Source: Pseudeuparius sepicola
Taxonomy: Eukaryota > Arthropoda > Insecta > Coleoptera > Anthribidae
Reading direction: 5' to 3'
DNA: 64,000 bases
Assembly: GCA_963920635.1 (NCBI GenBank)
Contig: OY987298.1
Span: 127,729,735 to 127,793,734, forward strand
The notes beneath the pieces are model-generated. The model saw only the letters and a program-made list of their open reading frames with translations. It did no database searches and was not told the DNA's origin. A program made the position numbers and the translations under genes. The first letter of the stretch is position 1. Every line of letters starts with the position of its first letter. Of the stretch, positions 39,043-50,953 are shown in pieces.

Positions 39043-40298
39043 CTAGTATAGATCAAAAAATCTGTCAAATTCATTACAGATTATAGCAATTTCGTCAGTC
39101 TCATTATTGTCAATAGGCGGGTCAATGTCTTGAGGATTATCATGAGAAGTAGATGGTTCGTCTAGGGAAGTATGAAAGGAAACAGCTTCTTTTATATGAT
39201 TGATTTTGATTCGAGATAAAGCGTCGGCATTTCGATTAATTTTTCCAGGTTTATAAATTATTTGATAATTATATTCTTCTAATTTAGGTCGCCAACGTGC
39301 TAAACGACTACCGGGATCTTTTATTGAGAAAAGCCAGGTTAAAGGTCTATGATCTGTAACCAATAAGAATTTTCGTCCGAAAAGATAAGGTCTGTAGTTT
39401 TTTACGGCAGCAATTATAGTTCTTTCTCTATAACGCTATATTTCATTTCTGCTGGACTTAAGGTTCTTGAAAAGTATGCTATGGGAAGATCATTTCCAAC
39501 AGGTCCTTGCGAAAGTACCGCGCCTACAGCAAAAGCGCTTGCATCTGTAGTTAAAACAAATTCCTTTTCAAAATTAGGATATATTAGAATTGGTGAAGTT
39601 ATTAATGCATTTTTAAGTTGTTCGAAAGATTCACGACAATCTTTATCAAAAATAAATGGTACGTCTTTTCTTAAAAGTCGAGTTAAAGGCTTTGTCATTT
39701 TTGCGAAGTTTGGAATAAACTTCCTGTAGTAACCAGTAAGACCCAAAAATTGTTTAATTTGTTTAGTATTGGCAGGTTGAGGAAAATCGATAACAGCTTG
39801 TACTTTTTGTGGATTTGGTTTGACCCCTTCAGGTGTAATAACATGTCCTAAATAAATTACTTCTTTTCGTAAGAATTCACACTTATCTGGCTGTATTTTT
39901 AGATTTGAATTTCTTAATCTTTGAAAAACTTCAGTAATACGAGAGATATGTTCATTAATTGTGGAAGAATAAATAATAATGTCGTCCATGTAAACTAAGC
40001 ACTTTTCGTTTTGTATCCCCATTAGTATATTATCCATAACCCTCTGAAAGGTTGAGGGCGCATTACGAAGGCCAAAGGGCATACGTAAATATTCGAAATG
40101 TCCATTTTCAACGGAAAAAGCAGTTTTCGAAATGTCTTCTGGATTCATTTCAATTTGTTGAAAACCAGAAGCCAAATCTAAAGTAGTAAAATAATGGCAA
40201 TTACCCAACTGATCTAATATATCTGAAATATTAGGCAGTGGATACCTGTCATTAACTGTTAATTCATTTAATTTCCGATAATCAATTACGATTCTCTA
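39043..40298 (-). pseudogene. pol: pol: reverse transcriptase and RNase H, broken
   Basis: From the stop at 40296-40298 the frame continues with RIVIDYRKL, then TTLDLASGFQQIEM (first catalytic Asp) and VYMDDIIIY (the YMDD catalytic pair). The RNase H part begins with LTTDASAFAVGAVLSQ. At about 39414-39425 a one-base shift cuts the RNase H domain (frame ends after VIEKEL), and it resumes as VTDHRPLTWLFSIKD in 39043-39363. An in-frame TAG at 39043-39045 then separates it from the integrase. So this part has two nonsense codons (40296, 39043) and one frameshift. Confidence 0.9.
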
Positions 40299-41543
40299 TT
40301 TTTGTTTGCCTGAAGCATCTAATTTTTTTGGAACGACCCATACTGGGGACGACCATGGTGAAACAGAAGGTCTAATTATTCCTTGAGAAAGCATTTTATT
40401 AATTTGTGTTTTTACTTCTTCCTTGTGAACTTGTGGATATCGATAAGATTTAGTAAAAATTGGCTTAGCGTCGCCTGTATCGATAGTATGTTTTATTTCA
40501 TTAGTAAAACTTAAAAAATCTCCGTCAAAGTAAAATATATCTTCAAAATTCAAACATAAATTAGTAATTAATTCCTTTTCTTCTTCGTTTAAATGTTCTA
40601 GCCTTAATGATTCTTTTATTTCTTCTACTCTGCTTTTCGTTTTATTAAAATTACAAATAATATTAGCACTAGCGTTCGTTTCTTTAATGTAAGGCTCAAA
40701 TTCAAATTCTTCGAAACAAATATCCTTTGTTATGGCATTAGCGTTTAATATTGTCGTATAAAAATTACCGTCTTCGTTTATTTTTACTATAGCATTTGGC
40801 ACGTATACCTTTTCTACTCGTTGTGCGCATAAAATCATTTCTTTATTCGTATATCTATTCGTATGAAACTTGCATATTTTTTCGCAACGCGGTTCTATCG
40901 TAACTTGATTTATATTATAACTCGTATTTTCGCTTTCAAAATTATTTATATTTTCCGTGTAATCATTATTATTATTATTTCGTTCATAAGCGTTTATATG
41001 AAGGCTATCGTATCTTTCGTCAACATTAACTTGTCTTTTATAAACAACTCGATTATTATTATCATTATTATTCGTTAACTCGTTTAATTCATCTCCGTCT
41101 TTAAATAATTCGTGTACCTTATAGTACGTAATTAATTGTTTATTCCTAAAATCTACTATTGCACCGTACCTTTCTAGAAAGTCAGCGCCTAAAATTCCGT
41201 CGAATCCTATATCTAGATCGCAAATATAAACTTTATGGGGAGAAAGAGGACCCGTAAAAGAATCAAATACCGCTTCAGTAATAGGAATTGATTGGCCAGA
41301 AATACCTTTAATTTGAAAATTTTCTGGACATCGATTTAAAAATTGCTGAACCGTCTCTGGTTTGAAAATTGAAATACCAGCTCCTGTGTCAATTAAAATT
41401 TTGTACTTATCGGTATTATCTTTAATATAATATAAGTTACTATTGTCAACGGTATTTATGCAAACGTTTGGTCCGTATTGGTCATACCAAGATTCTTGAA
41501 GTTGGGAATAGGATTCTGGTCCGAGGCTGTTAATTGAAAATTT
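40296..41543 (-). pseudogene. pol: pol: aspartic protease and RT N-terminus (-1 frame after gag)
   Basis: Open from the gag overlap to a TAG at 40296-40298. The protease active site is at about 41395 (LIDTGAGISIFK) and its flap/second conserved motif is at about 41195 (GILGADFL). An Asn-rich linker at about 40960-41090 comes next, then the RT N-terminus with a P-x-W-x-S-P-x-W-V-V-P-K motif. The TAG replaces the Trp normally found in the K-x-R/W-R-x-V-x-D-Y-R motif. It has no ATG of its own, so it relies on a -1 shift from gag. Confidence 0.88.
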
Positions 41544-42650
41544 TCGCTTTGGCCCAGATAATGTTGTTGGGGAGTTCTATTTTGGTTATTTGGATTTGAA
41601 TTTGGGAATCTAGGAGTAAAATTTTGATTAGAAGGCTGGAAACCTGAATTATTATTAAAAGTTCTTGGGAAATTGTTTCTAGGAATATTATTAGAAAAAT
41701 TTCTAGGAGGTTGATTTCTTGGTTGGAAGTTTTGAGGGTGATTCCTAGGTTGGAAAGAAGGAGTTTGAAAATTATTTTGCTGAGGAAAAGATGGTCTTTG
41801 ATGGAACCTATTTTGGGAGAAATTATTTCTTTGGGAGTTATTTTGGAAATTGTTATAGTAGCTAGAAGGATTTGGACCATTTCTGTAATAATTATTTTGA
41901 TTTTTAGTTCGACATTCATTGATAGTATGTCCATTTCTTTTGCAATAATTACAAAATTTTGGAAAATTATTACTGGTTCTTTTGATATTATTATTGAAGA
42001 CTGGTACACGATTTTGCCTCTGAAATTTTTGATTTTCAAAATAAGAAAGTTGCAATTCTCTCTTAATTAAAGCTATAGCATCCATCATGTTGGGTGGATT
42101 GCTAGCACGAATTAGTTGCCCTATTCTTGGTTCTAAACCTGTCAAAACTGTATTTAAACACATGCTATCGATTAATGTAGCTTGCGATTCTTTTTGTTCC
42201 CTAGTGAGAAGGCTTTGTTTTCCTATTGCGGCATACATTTTCGAGCAGTGAGTTTGAACTCTGCCTACAAAAGTCAAAGCATTTTCATTTTGGGATTGAC
42301 ACATTCTTTGTAAATCTTGAATTAATGAAGTTAGATCGCGAGGATCTCCGAAATGAACGTTAAGTAATTGTTTGATTTCGCGCCAGGTACTCAAATCTCT
42401 TGAATTAATGAGTTGGGCTGCACGTCCCTTTAATTGATTTTTAATTTTTATAACAAGTAAAATGGCTTGGTCGCCAACAGTCATTTGCATGGCCCTATCA
42501 TGCAATGATAAAAGTATTTAAATTGATTTGATCCCCATCGTATTCAGGGATGAAAGAACATATTTCGCTTAATTTAAATGGTACTTCGTCGTTATTTGAA
42601 GCGTTTGCTTCATTGTTTACATTAGAGTTTATAGCTTCGTTATTAGGCAT
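41456..42650 (-). pseudogene. gag: gag, one frameshift
   Basis: The first ATG is at 42650. That frame (Asn-rich start, then PFKLSEICSFIPEYDGD) runs into a TGA near 42506, and the rest of the protein continues in the next frame from about 42505, so one base is missing or extra there. The main part has a capsid-like helical region, a CCHC zinc knuckle (CNYCKRNGHTINEC) and a long Asn/Gln/Phe/Pro-rich tail of about 150 residues. The tail is low-complexity and prion-like. A -1 shift site A AAT TTT (41543-41537) in the correct register leads into pol. Confidence 0.88.
41537..41543 (-). promoter_or_regulatory. Candidate gag-pol -1 frameshift site (A AAT TTT)
   Basis: In gag codons GAA AAT TTT CAA, so A AAT TTT sits in X XXY YYZ register. 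A -1 slip gives TCA ATT AAC AGC, which is the pro-pol frame and stays open. The gag stop TAA lies 79 nt further on. Confidence 0.6.
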
Positions 42651-42968
42651 GTTGAAATGAAAAGTTAATATCGTTATAACGTAGAAAGTTCAATAATAGC
42701 AACGTAGAACGTTCAAAAAAAATCACAAATAAAATTCACTTAAAGTTTTTCACTTACAATAGAAGTAACTTCATGCTGGCTGGATGTCGTTGATGCTGCT
42801 GTTGTTGCTGGATGCTGGCCTCAGGAGACTGTCCTTCTTAGTGCCTCCGGATCTTCCTGTCGAAGACCCTTTTCAGCTGGCTCCAATCGTAGTGGTGTGG
42901 TGACCCCCGAGGAGACTGTCCTTCTAAGTGCCTCCGGATCTCCCTCGTTGAAGACCCTTTTATCGAGG

Positions 42969-42986
42969 ATCCCACTTCTGACACCA
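42969..42986 (-). other. Primer binding site, tRNA-Leu type
   Basis: On the minus strand TGGTGTCAGAAGTGGGAT starts three bases inside the 5' LTR. It is complementary to the CCA end of an insect tRNA-Leu as I remember it (ending ...CCCACTTCTGACA-CCA). Confidence 0.75.
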
Positions 42987-42989
42987 AAT

Positions 42990-43401
42990 TGTTACGGGCG
43001 ACGTGAAGACGAAGACTTTTTAAAAAACTTTTATTTGAGTAACGCGAGTTACAGAGTTTCGGCTTAGACTACAGACAAGACTAGAATTTTCACTCTTACT
43101 TTACTAGGTCCTATTTATACAGATCTGTTATGCTGAGGTGTTGTGGTTCTCATGGGAAAAGAATATAAAGACAAAGGGAAGATCAAATTCTGCAATTCTT
43201 GCAGTAAGCAAGTTTTAACAATACTCAAAAGGAATATGATATGTTCTAGTAATCATTCTAGAACAATATACAATGGAAAATGATATCTTTGTAGTAAGCA
43301 TCTTGAACAATAAAGAATGAGAACATAATATCCAACAGTAAACAGAATCAAGGGTAAAAACAAGGTTATGATCAAGGTGATGCTTGAGGTCGGATATAAC
43401 A
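42990..43401 (-). repeat. 5' LTR
   Basis: 412 bp matching 34751-35162 with two differing bases. It is the upstream LTR for the minus-strand element and should hold its promoter. Confidence 0.95.
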
Positions 43402-43405
43402 TGCA
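43402..43405. other. Gypsy target-site duplication, right copy (TGCA)
   Basis: Matches 34747-34750. Confidence 0.9.
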
Positions 43406-44100
43406 TTTTATTATTTATTTCTTATGAACATACCTAATTATTACATATCAATGTTTATAAATATGTAGGTACTGCATGTTGGAACTGAATTTACTATAGT
43501 TACTTCCCATGTTTTTTGTTATAAAGTGTAAACTAGGTTTTCTCAACTTTACATTTACTGCGTGAAGGTTACAAAAATAATCCGTATTGGCAAAAAATTA
43601 TTTAGGCGTAGGCGTAAGTTTTTGACAAGAAGTTCTTCTGTATCTTATGTAAATGCATCTACAGAATTCCATGCTCTAAAATTGACGGTCCTTTTGTAGA
43701 TCCCCTCTCGGAAAGCCGACAAGCAGGATCGAAAATATCCATTGTTGTTATGCCATTAGCGGGTTTCTTTTGTATTTGCCTCCCGCGCTGCACCGAAACA
43801 GAATTAATTCGGCAACCCTCATACATAATTCATGAAGGCGTGACCGCGCTGTATCGCGAGTATTGCCTTTGTGTTCGTTTTTTTTGCCACCGCCCTCAGT
43901 GACGTGCAAATGGCGGGGAAGGCCGAACTGACTACGCCATGAATTTTCAAACGACCGCGGAACCTGGTTCGATGGAGTTTTCGACATTAAATCTATGGCC
44001 CGATAATCTTAGACGGTTTCGCTTAGTTTCGCGTTTCGATACTACTGACTTTTTCTTTGAGGTTGATTATTTCTTGTAAGATCTAAAAATAATTTAAAAC
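43406..44100. other. Intergenic sequence, no gene seen
   Basis: Ordinary AT-rich DNA, with a GC-richer patch around 43750-43990. The minus-strand frame in that patch has no recognisable domain. Confidence 0.4.
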
Positions 44101-44519
44101 TAATAACGTATGTCCTATAAGCGTTGATTGACGTATTAATAAAGATTGCTCACGGCTGTCACGCCTGACACTTTTTCAACTCACCATGCGCTTTACGGAG
44201 ACAAAATACAATGCAAAACACACTGCCAGCCATCAGAGCAATCTGTTTTCCAGGACATGAAGCTATAGCCATGAGAAGTCTTTATAAATACGTCAATCAA
44301 CGCTATAAGTTTTGGTACAACATTCAACGACTTTAAATAAAAGTAAAAATAATTTTAAAAGTTAAAAGTTCAATAAATTCACCATGCCATTCGTTAGCAA
44401 AATATTTACTTAAAATTGTTAGTCCGTTAGTAGGAAACTCAAATTCATTTATCAGAAACAGTAATCATTTTTTAGAAAAAAATAGGCAACATCCATTTCC
44501 GGATCATTATATATGAGCT

Positions 44520-45735
44520 AGCTTTGATGTGGTTAGACTTTTTACTAATCTCTCTGTTGACAAATCATTCAATATTTTACGCAGAAAGTTAGAAAATGAC
44601 CAGGCTATAATAGAAAGGACAAATTTGAATATAGATGCAATATTAGAACTAACAACACTATGTGTTAAAACAAACTTATTTTCAACTGGGAAATAAATTT
44701 TACCAGCAGGACTTTGAAATGGCTATTGGGTCTCCTTTATCACCACTCATAAGCAATTTATTTACGGAAGATTTTGAACAAAACGAGTTGACCAGATATG
44801 TTCATCAACCTAATGTTTGGTGGAGATATGCAGATGACATATTTGTTATATGTGAACATGGAGTACACGATTTAAATTCATTATTAAATTTTATATACTC
44901 GCAAGAACTTTCTATTAAGTTAACCTTAGAAATTGAAAATAATAATCAATTACCTTTCTTAGATATTTCTATACTGAAATCAGATAGTATAGAAACTAGT
45001 GTCTATAGAAAACTAACACATACTAATCGAAATCTCCATCTTAACTCCAATCATTATATTAGTGTTAAAAAAAGGAGTAACTAAAAGTTTGTATGACAGG
45101 GCTAAAAAAAATTGTTCTAATAACACAAAATTTGAGGAGGAAATTAAACATAGGTATAAAGCATGTTTTTGAGAAGAATAGTTAGCCTATTGAATTTGTT
45201 GGGCAGTTTTTCAGGATTGCCAACAAAATAACAATGCTACTAGAATTAGAGAAATTAATCTAGTGGTCCGACCAGTAAATTTAATTGTTCCTTATAATCC
45301 TGGACTATGAGATAAGCTAAAACTCATAAGCAATCGTTTTAATGTCAGAACAGTATTTAAAACCAATAATAGATTCTGATCGATGCTAGTTAAAACGAAA
45401 CCATTTAATGAGGTTCACAGTTTAAAAAATTGCATTTATAAACCTCCTTGCGACTTGTAGGCCACTTAACGTTCGTTTAAAAGAACTTAAAAATTATATC
45501 AGGCAAAATCAAATTTCGAAATCGAAAATATGTGAACACTTTTTTAATAACAATCATAGGATTTTCTGGGATAGGTCCAAACCAATTATCAAAGAAGAAG
45601 TAGGAAATAGACGAAAAATTAAAGAATCAGCATTTATTCTAGGAAATACAGACAACTGTGTTGCTGAATGTTCAGTGGAATTCAGTAAAATATTATTGCC
45701 ACTTATTCAAAGAGAAGTTAGTATATATAATTAGA
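44520..45735 (+). pseudogene. Penelope-like reverse transcriptase (+ remnant of C-terminal endonuclease region)
   Basis: The frame before 44662 reads FDVVRLFTNLSVDKSFNILR, an RT motif with its first Asp. The open part (44662-45084) has MAIGSPLSPLISNLFTEDFE, WWRYADDIFVI with the catalytic Asp pair, and NNQLPFLDISIL, which together are diagnostic for Penelope-like elements. Later fragments in other frames carry the C-terminal part. There are several stops and shifts, for example around 44515, 45075 and 45180. The protein would prime and copy element RNA at the target; this copy cannot. Confidence 0.85.
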
Positions 45736-46066
45736 TAGAACACAGGGTACAATATCAGACAGGTGGCTAGGCTATTGTTTCTGTTGTCATGACATTTTAA
45801 CCTGAAATTTATTAATATATCATCTCACTTAAACGTGACATGATCTTTGAGCAAGGAGGAAGATTTATTCTCCGAAAGCTCAGAAAACAAATTTGTTGAA
45901 GATATTTATTGAGTTACAAGTTCAAAGTTTAGTTCATTTATTGTTAGGAATTTATTAATTTTCCAGGCAACTTGAAAAAGTTATCTTTCAACCAGTTTGG
46001 TGGCGAAAAACCCAATTAAAATTCAATGGATTTGTTTTCGCCACATATAAATTTTAGAAAATATTT

Positions 46067-46478
46067 AATATCAAGTTGCCTTTGGAAACAAAATATTGCT
46101 TACGTGGTTGATTTTGAGACGACAGTTAATGTTTGTCAAGTTGTGGCGTTACAATGTCGTATAAATTGAAATTCCGAAAAGTATCTATAAATTGGTTGGG
46201 CGGGTGCCCAATGCTGAAATATTCCGGATCTTGGGGAACGAAGATATTTCACTTAGGACGATTTATCGCACAATAGCGGAGTGCGAGCAGGGAATACCAT
46301 ATTCGTTCTCCAAGATCCGTAGTATTTCAGCATTGAGCACCCACCCAACCAATTTATAGATACTTTTTCGGAGTTCCAATTTACGCGACATTGTAACAAC
46401 ACAACTTTACAAACATTAACTTTCACCTCAAAGTCAACAACATAAGCAATCTTTTGTTTCCAAAGGCAACTTGATATT
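46067..46478. repeat. Foldback element (412 bp)
   Basis: Starts AATATCAAGTTGCCTTTGGA and ends with its reverse complement. Arms of roughly 170 bp pair along their full length with small differences, around an unpaired centre near 46270. It lies inside or beside the right flank of the Penelope-like element. Confidence 0.75.
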
Positions 46479-46740
46479 ATCTTATTTTTACTTTTATTTC
46501 AAGTCGTTGAATGTTGTGCCAAAACTGTTAGGACATATATATTTAATTGTATATGCTTTGAATAATAAGTGTTGCTATGATTAGGTGTGTAACAAATAAC
46601 AAGAAACAGTTTTTGTTTATTTTCTTAATGAGGATCTAAATTTAGCTTCTAGAAGCCACATATCGCGCCCGGTTGCGGAACTTCTACAGAGCTTAAAAAT
46701 TGCAGGAATGTCTGGATGTACCGCAACCGGAAAATAAATT

Positions 46741-48083
46741 GCCGCACTGAAAGAATTCCGCCAAGTGAGTTGCTTTGCTAAGATTTTTTTGCTGCGGTAA
46801 ATAGATATTATGCTGTCATAGCAAAAAAAATTGTTGTGGCAAGTAAACCTGTTTTGCTAAAACTTCTTGGCTACCACAGCAAAATTTTTACTTACGGTTA
46901 AAGGATAGGTCACTAGAAATTCCTTTTAGTGAGCCCACTTACTTACATGAAGCCAGTCGTTTTGTTACTACAGGTGAGTGCAGTCTGCTGCAATGCACTC
47001 AGCTGTGGTAATTTAACTGCTCATTTGTGGCTAGTGAGCCCTCACTTACAACAAGTGAGTTGCTTTGCTAAAATTACCGGTGAGTTCCAAATGCGCTTGC
47101 GCCAGCTGGCAAGCCTGAGCCCGCCAGGCGGCCCCGCCGCAGTCGTCGCGCAGTTGTTGGTCCGTGATGATTGTACTGATCGTCTAGACCTAGACAGCCC
47201 TGGCATCATTGTTTTCCGGGAACATTGCCGTCTTTGAAGGTACGTAAAAATTAATATTTTCATACTTAATGTCCGCTTGGTAGCACATTATCATTATATT
47301 ATACATAATCTGGCATCCTGTCAAAAGTATAAAACATAGCGCAGCCAGATTTTTTGTTTTTCCTGTAGTTTTCCCATTTCATGTTTTCTTTATATAACAT
47401 GTTGAGTCATTCACTACAAATCCCTAATATATTCTTATTACTTGGCCGTCTCAATCTCAAAGATATTTTTTGGGGACACGTAGGGTGTGTAAGACTAGGT
47501 GTAGAAGACACCTATTGGGTTGCCGCGTGAACAACATGTTATTAAAAAAAAACCTGAAATGGGAAAACTACAGGAAAAACAAAAAATCTGGCTGCGCTAT
47601 GTTTTACACTTTTGACAGGATGCAGATTATGTATAATATAATGATAATGTGCAATCAAGCGGACAGTAAGTCTGAAGATATTAATTGTTACGTACCTTTA
47701 AAGACGCCGGCAACAAATAAATTTTTTGCTATGGTAGTTGAGCAACTCACTTGTGGCTAGTGGGCAGCTTAATTGTCATTAATGAGCTGATTCAATTACA
47801 GCAACAAAACTTATACATAATCACAATCAAATTATTTGCTATGGTAGCTAAGCAACTCACTTGTGATTAGTGAGCTGACTCACTTGCCTTAATACAAGGG
47901 TTGAATTATCACAGCATAGTGATTTTCAACAAATCTGCTTACTTACTGCAATTGAGTTGTGTTTAGCAAAGCGCGCTTTGTTGCGGTAGCAAAGTAACTC
48001 ACTCGGCGCCTATTTAATGCAGATATTTTGCTGCGGTAATTGAGTTCTTACTAACCGTAGCAAAGTAATTCTTTCAGTGCGGC
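46741..48083. mobile_element. Inverted-repeat DNA element with GCCGCACTGAAAGAAT ends
   Basis: The left end GCCGCACTGAAAGAAT (46741-46756) is exactly inverted at 48068-48083. Both sub-terminal regions hold many copies of a short AAGTGAGTTGCTTTGCTA motif in mixed orientation. A second foldback is nested inside (about 47228-47395 against 47547-47706), and it is bordered by a GC-rich piece at 47090-47220. No transposase is seen; non-autonomous. Confidence 0.75.
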
Positions 48084-48600
48084 ATTACTTACCTTTATTT
48101 GGGAGGTTGGGGTTCGCCGCACTTCGCACGTAACTCAGTTCCTCACGGATATATGCGTTTTCTTGAGTGCGCTACAAGACATCGAATTTGTGACACATAA
48201 ACTCGTGCTCGGCAATACAGTCTATTATAGCATCAAGTTAATGTGAAGCGATTTTTCATGCAACTATTAATTATTTCAATCCGAAGCACTGTGCCAATAT
48301 GAAATGGCGGAACACCCAAAAGGTTACAGAGAAAAAAGGGCACGGTTGGAAGAAATGAAGTGACGGAAGCACTTGAAATCTGGATGCATAAGCTTTTTTG
48401 ACGAGCGGAACCTCGACCCAAGATGAGCGATTTAATATTTTATACTTTGAATAAAGAATCCCAGGAAGGAGTCAAAGCTATATGTATATCATGAAATACG
48501 TGAGACGGAAATCGCCCTGTGTAGGAACCAAGTTTTGACACAATATTTTGATATCTGACACGGTGAGGGGTGTCAATATGACACGGTGACGGTATAAACG
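48084..48600. other. Intergenic sequence, no gene seen
   Basis: Unassigned DNA before the RT fragment; the 5' part of that fragment may extend into it but is not recognisable. Confidence 0.35.
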
Positions 48601-48604
48601 CTTT

Positions 48605-50489
48605 GCGACGTCGCCAAGGCTTTCGACTGTGTCACTCATGAACTGCTGTTACATAAGATGCGTTTCTTGGGCATTGCCGATCTGCCTCTTGTCTTTTTCA
48701 AATCATATTTTCAAAATCGCTGTCTATCTGTTTTTCTGAACAGCGAGAGTTCCTCCATTCTGCCCATTCAATATGGCGTTGTGCAGGGATCAGTGTTGGG
48801 TCCCCTATTTTTTCAGAGTTTATTATGCCACACACAGTGCAATTGTTTGCCGACTACAGTACCCTGATTTGCGCCGAACCTTGCCTTTCTGTTTTGGAGG
48901 GGACTCGCTCTGGATTAGAGGACGCGGCTCAGCTCGGGTTCTCGGCAAACAACCTGCACATGAACTCTGGAAAAACTCAAAGGCTGGTGGTATCAACAAA
49001 TAGCGCAATTAGCAAAGGAGACACTGTCGCCCTCTTGGGTTTTAAGATCGACGACAGACTCGATTGGTAGGAGCACGTGAGCAGTGTTTGCGCAAGCCTA
49101 AGCTCAACCATCTACCTGATGAGAAAACTCGATCCATTGGTCGGTACAGATATTTTGCGCAACATATATTTTGCTCCTTTTCAGTTCAAATTGCTCACAT
49201 AGGCGCCGACTCCGCGGGTGCACCGGGGCTCGAGCACCCGGCCAAAAATTTGGCTGGGTGCGGAGCACCCGGCCAAAAGTTTGGCCAGGTTGGAAGCTCA
49301 AGCAAAGGGGACAAGGTGATAATCATATTTAAGATCAACAATGAGTCAGAAAAGGCTGAATGATATTATGCTTTTAAATATTTATAAAGAATTAGCAGAC
49401 ATCATAAGCCTGGATGAGTTATGTAATGAGTTTATCATCGTCCATAAGCATTTTTGCGATATTTACGCAAAGTTAGGTAACTAGTCGTTTTTTGTTTTGT
49501 TTTTTTGAGTTTTGATTTTTTTTTGTTTTTTGTTTTTCTTTAAAGATCGCTTTTTAAAATTCAGAGGACTTTCATGAGGATGAATCAGCTGATATCTCCC
49601 TCTCATTTGTTTCCCTTTGGAGGAAGTAAGCTAATTCATCGGGATGAGAGTCCGCTGAATTTTAAAACGAAGCCTTTCTTATAAAAATACCTTTATTTTA
49701 TTTCATTCTATTTACGTTTTGTTCTTTTAGTCATCAGGGTGATAACTGTTCGTTTTTGTTAAGTACTTTTAATTTATATTTATAAATAAAATTTTTTTTT
49801 TTAAATAACATTGGGGGGGGGGGTTGTATACCTTGGGCACCCAGCCAAATTTTGAGAAGTCGGCGCCTATGAGTATGGAGTGTCTTTATGGGGCAATTCC
49901 TCAGCTGCAATAAGGGCTTTTCGTTTGCAGAAACAAGTAATAAGAGTAATGTTGTATCTTGATGTCAGAAAATCATGTCGACCTCATTTTATAGGCTTAA
50001 ATGATGACCCTACCTGCTCTTTATATATACTGCATCCTTTTAGACATTCATCGCAAAAGAAATGAATATAGTCTACAATCCGACATTCTCTATCATCAAA
50101 CAAGAAATAGAAATCTATTGCGGACACATAAATACAGACTAACTAAATCTGCTAAAAACTCTTTAAACCTTCAAGAATACAATCACCTCCCAGATTCATT
50201 GAGACAGTTAGATGATAATCGGTTTAAATTAAATATCAAGCACACCCTATCAACCAACAGTTTTTACAATGTAAATGAATTTTTAAACTACAAATTTTAA
50301 CTTGTTAATACTTTACTTGGCATGTATTGTGATGGAAAACCAAATATTCTAGTCTCCATTGTTCTTGTTGTTTTATACTCACTAACTTTTTATTGACATG
50401 TACTTTTTTGTTTCGTTTTGTACTACTAACCTGCAACACATACCTTCATTGTATATTGTTGTGAAATAAACTACTATCTATCTATCTAT
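48605..50489 (+). pseudogene. Degraded Jockey/CR1-type non-LTR retrotransposon fragment, split by a MITE
   Basis: The reading starts at DVAKAFDCVTHELLLHKMRF (RT motif), goes on with VVQGSVLGPLFF and, after a frame change, LFADYSTLI, where the usual FADD has become FADY. The C-terminal part resumes after the MITE at 49870 and ends NVNEFLNYKF at 50297. The 3' tail is a (TATC)n repeat at 50468-50489. Several stops and shifts are present. The 5' part (ORF1, endonuclease) is missing. Confidence 0.8.
49200..49869. mobile_element. MITE with TAGGCGCCGACT inverted ends
   Basis: TAGGCGCCGACT at 49200 is inverted as AGTCGGCGCCTA at 49858-49869. The ends are GC-rich with repeated GCACCCGGCCAAAA motifs, the core AT-rich with poly(T) and a G homopolymer at about 49812. 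It interrupts the non-LTR fragment, whose coding sense resumes after it. A clean target duplication is not visible; hAT-like by its look only. Confidence 0.7.
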
Positions 50490-50951
50490 GAGGTATTTAG
50501 ATACTTTTTCGAGTTATTACGCGGCTTGTGGCACTTTCCTGATCGCCAAAACTAATTGGTTGAGGATAATAATCCATAGGTAAGTAATTTTGCAATTGAA
50601 ATTAACTTTTGAGGCCATGCACTAAACTGGCATAGGCGTTTGTGTAGGTATAGCTACTTCTCCATAATTGGAAATTTAAAATTAGTATTGCTGTATTATC
50701 AAGGATTCATAAACTTAAAGACATAAACGTGCCTTATAATGTTTTACCTGTATTGTACGTACAGATTTCTCGAAAAATAAGGATTTCTGCCTCGATCAGT
50801 TTGTCGAAACAACTCAAAGTTGCGGGCCACGGTAAAAACTGAAACGGCATCCCGCTATATACAGAGATTGTCCCGGTCGAGCGTTAAGCCCAAATTTGCT
50901 TCTTCCTGGGGTTCTTTATTCGAAGATTTGATAGTTGTTTTGAACTCATTA
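50490..50951. other. Intergenic sequence, no gene seen
   Basis: No recognisable feature. Confidence 0.4.
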
Positions 50952-50953
50952 TA

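Larger units (their letters stand above)
34751..43401 (-). mobile_element. Gypsy/errantivirus-like LTR retroelement with env and macro domain
   Basis: 8,651 bp bounded by 412-bp LTRs (TGTTAC...ATAACA) and TGCA duplications, reading on the minus strand. The order is gag, protease-RT-RNase H, integrase, env. The primer site is a tRNA-Leu type and a polypurine tract precedes the 3' LTR. The two LTRs differ at only two bases that I can see, so the insertion is young. gag carries one frameshift; pol two in-frame stops and one frameshift. env and the integrase-macro frame are open. As an endogenous retrovirus-like copy it appears defective. Confidence 0.96.
44120..46540 (+). mobile_element. Penelope-like retroelement, degraded, with inverted flanks
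   Basis: Contains a Penelope-type RT (44660-45084) and a downstream C-terminal region (about 45440-45735) with RPLNVRLKELKNYI and H-x4-I-F-W-D motifs. A segment at about 44305-44360 (TTGGTACAACATTCAACGAC...) returns inverted at about 46485-46535, and 44120-44145 returns inverted at 44275-44302. Such flanking copies resemble the pseudo-LTRs that Penelope elements carry. No intact ORF remains. Confidence 0.7.

Noticed and set aside
41530..42070. Long Ile/Lys-rich frames on both strands opposite or beside gag
   Set aside because: They are shadows of the Asn/Gln/Pro-rich low-complexity gag tail.
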